Part shown: positions 63,591 to 64,000 of the stretch, piece by piece
Numbering within the stretch: position 1 is the first letter of the stretch
Layout of the letters: each line of letters starts with the position of its first letter
Assembly: GCA_036924085.1 (NCBI GenBank)
Contig: JAVGWX010000003.1
Coordinates: 125,725,474 to 125,789,473, forward strand
DNA length: 64,000 nucleotides
Direction: 5' to 3'
DNA from: Ariolimax columbianus
Lineage: Eukaryota > Mollusca > Gastropoda > Stylommatophora > Arionidae
Translations under genes and position numbers: made by a program
The notes under the pieces: generated by a model
The model's input: only the letters and a program-made list of their open reading frames with translations
What the model was told of the DNA's origin: nothing
Database searches by the model: none

Positions 63591-63870
63591 TCACTTACTA
63601 TTAAGTGATTCCTTTACTATTACGTTATTCCTTTACATTGCCAATACGTTATTCCTTTACTGTTAAGTTATTCTTTTACATTACCGTTAAGCTATTCCTT
63701 TACATTAACGTCAAGTTATTCCTTTACTATTAAGGTATTACTTTACTGTTAAGTTATTCATTTACTGTTAAGTTATTCCTTAACTATTACGTTATTCCTT
63801 AAATGTTAAGTTATTCCTTTACAATTAAGTTATTCCTTTACTGTTAAGTTGTTCCTTTACTACTCTTGGT
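63590..63870 (+). repeat. Tandem repeat, 19-bp unit, about 14 copies
   Basis: Unit ttattcctttactgttaag, with small variants (ctattacg, cattaccg). Confidence 0.93.
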
Positions 63871-64000
63871 GGGATTTATCTGCCCTCTGTACTTCAAACA
63901 ACGGGGAGATACATTGTTATTGTTGCCGTTCATCTAACTGCCCGCACTGAGTATATTAAGTTGACTATTTTATAATGTATTTTGTAAATCTTCGACCCCA

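Overview
This window is animal nuclear DNA. It has AT-rich intergenic and intronic sequence, GT/AG-spliced exons, reverse-transcriptase debris from several LINE clades and a Penelope-like element, mariner copies, tRNA-derived SINEs and many minisatellites. A degenerate 18S rDNA segment starting near 36317 has spiralian-looking sequence, so a lophotrochozoan, most likely a mollusc, is my best guess. The species is not determined. There are no bacterial operons, CRISPR arrays or viral genes that I can support.

The one host gene I can build with confidence is a secreted CAP-superfamily (SCP/TAPS, CRISP-like) gene on the + strand. Four exons (29823-29981, 42331-42558, 53345-53430, 59095-59183) join in phase, and together they rebuild the signal peptide, the four cavity residues and both CAP signature motifs. 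The introns are about 12.3, 10.8 and 5.7 kb. The last donor leads to a further exon that I did not find, so the gene is incomplete at its 3' end. Everything from 30 to 59 kb is therefore intron filled with repeats.

Layout: 1-6.2 kb, dispersed repeats and a chain of minisatellites (37, 33, 49, 20, 20 and 37 bp units). 6.2-16.2 kb, unrecognised DNA, LINE remnants on the minus strand, a candidate small exon (10081-10209) and an inverted-repeat element (11573-11951). 16.3-29.8 kb, truncated mariner, LINE 3' ends, SINEs, a 162-bp palindrome and more minisatellites. Intron 1 (30-42.3 kb) holds SINEs, LINE fragments and a scrambled rDNA pseudogene (ETS + 18S + repeated 28S 3' ends). Intron 2 (42.6-53.3 kb) holds a Penelope-like remnant, two LINEs in opposite orientation, a RNase H-bearing LINE 3' end and a 2.8-kb 33-bp satellite with higher-order structure. 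Intron 3 (53.4-59.1 kb) holds two more minisatellites and a Jockey-like LINE fragment. 59.2-64 kb is a CR1-like LINE split by an internally deleted mariner and by a second small insertion, then further LINE 3' ends and a 19-bp array.

Most long open frames here come from tandem repeats whose unit length is a multiple of three or lacks stops. They are not listed as genes.
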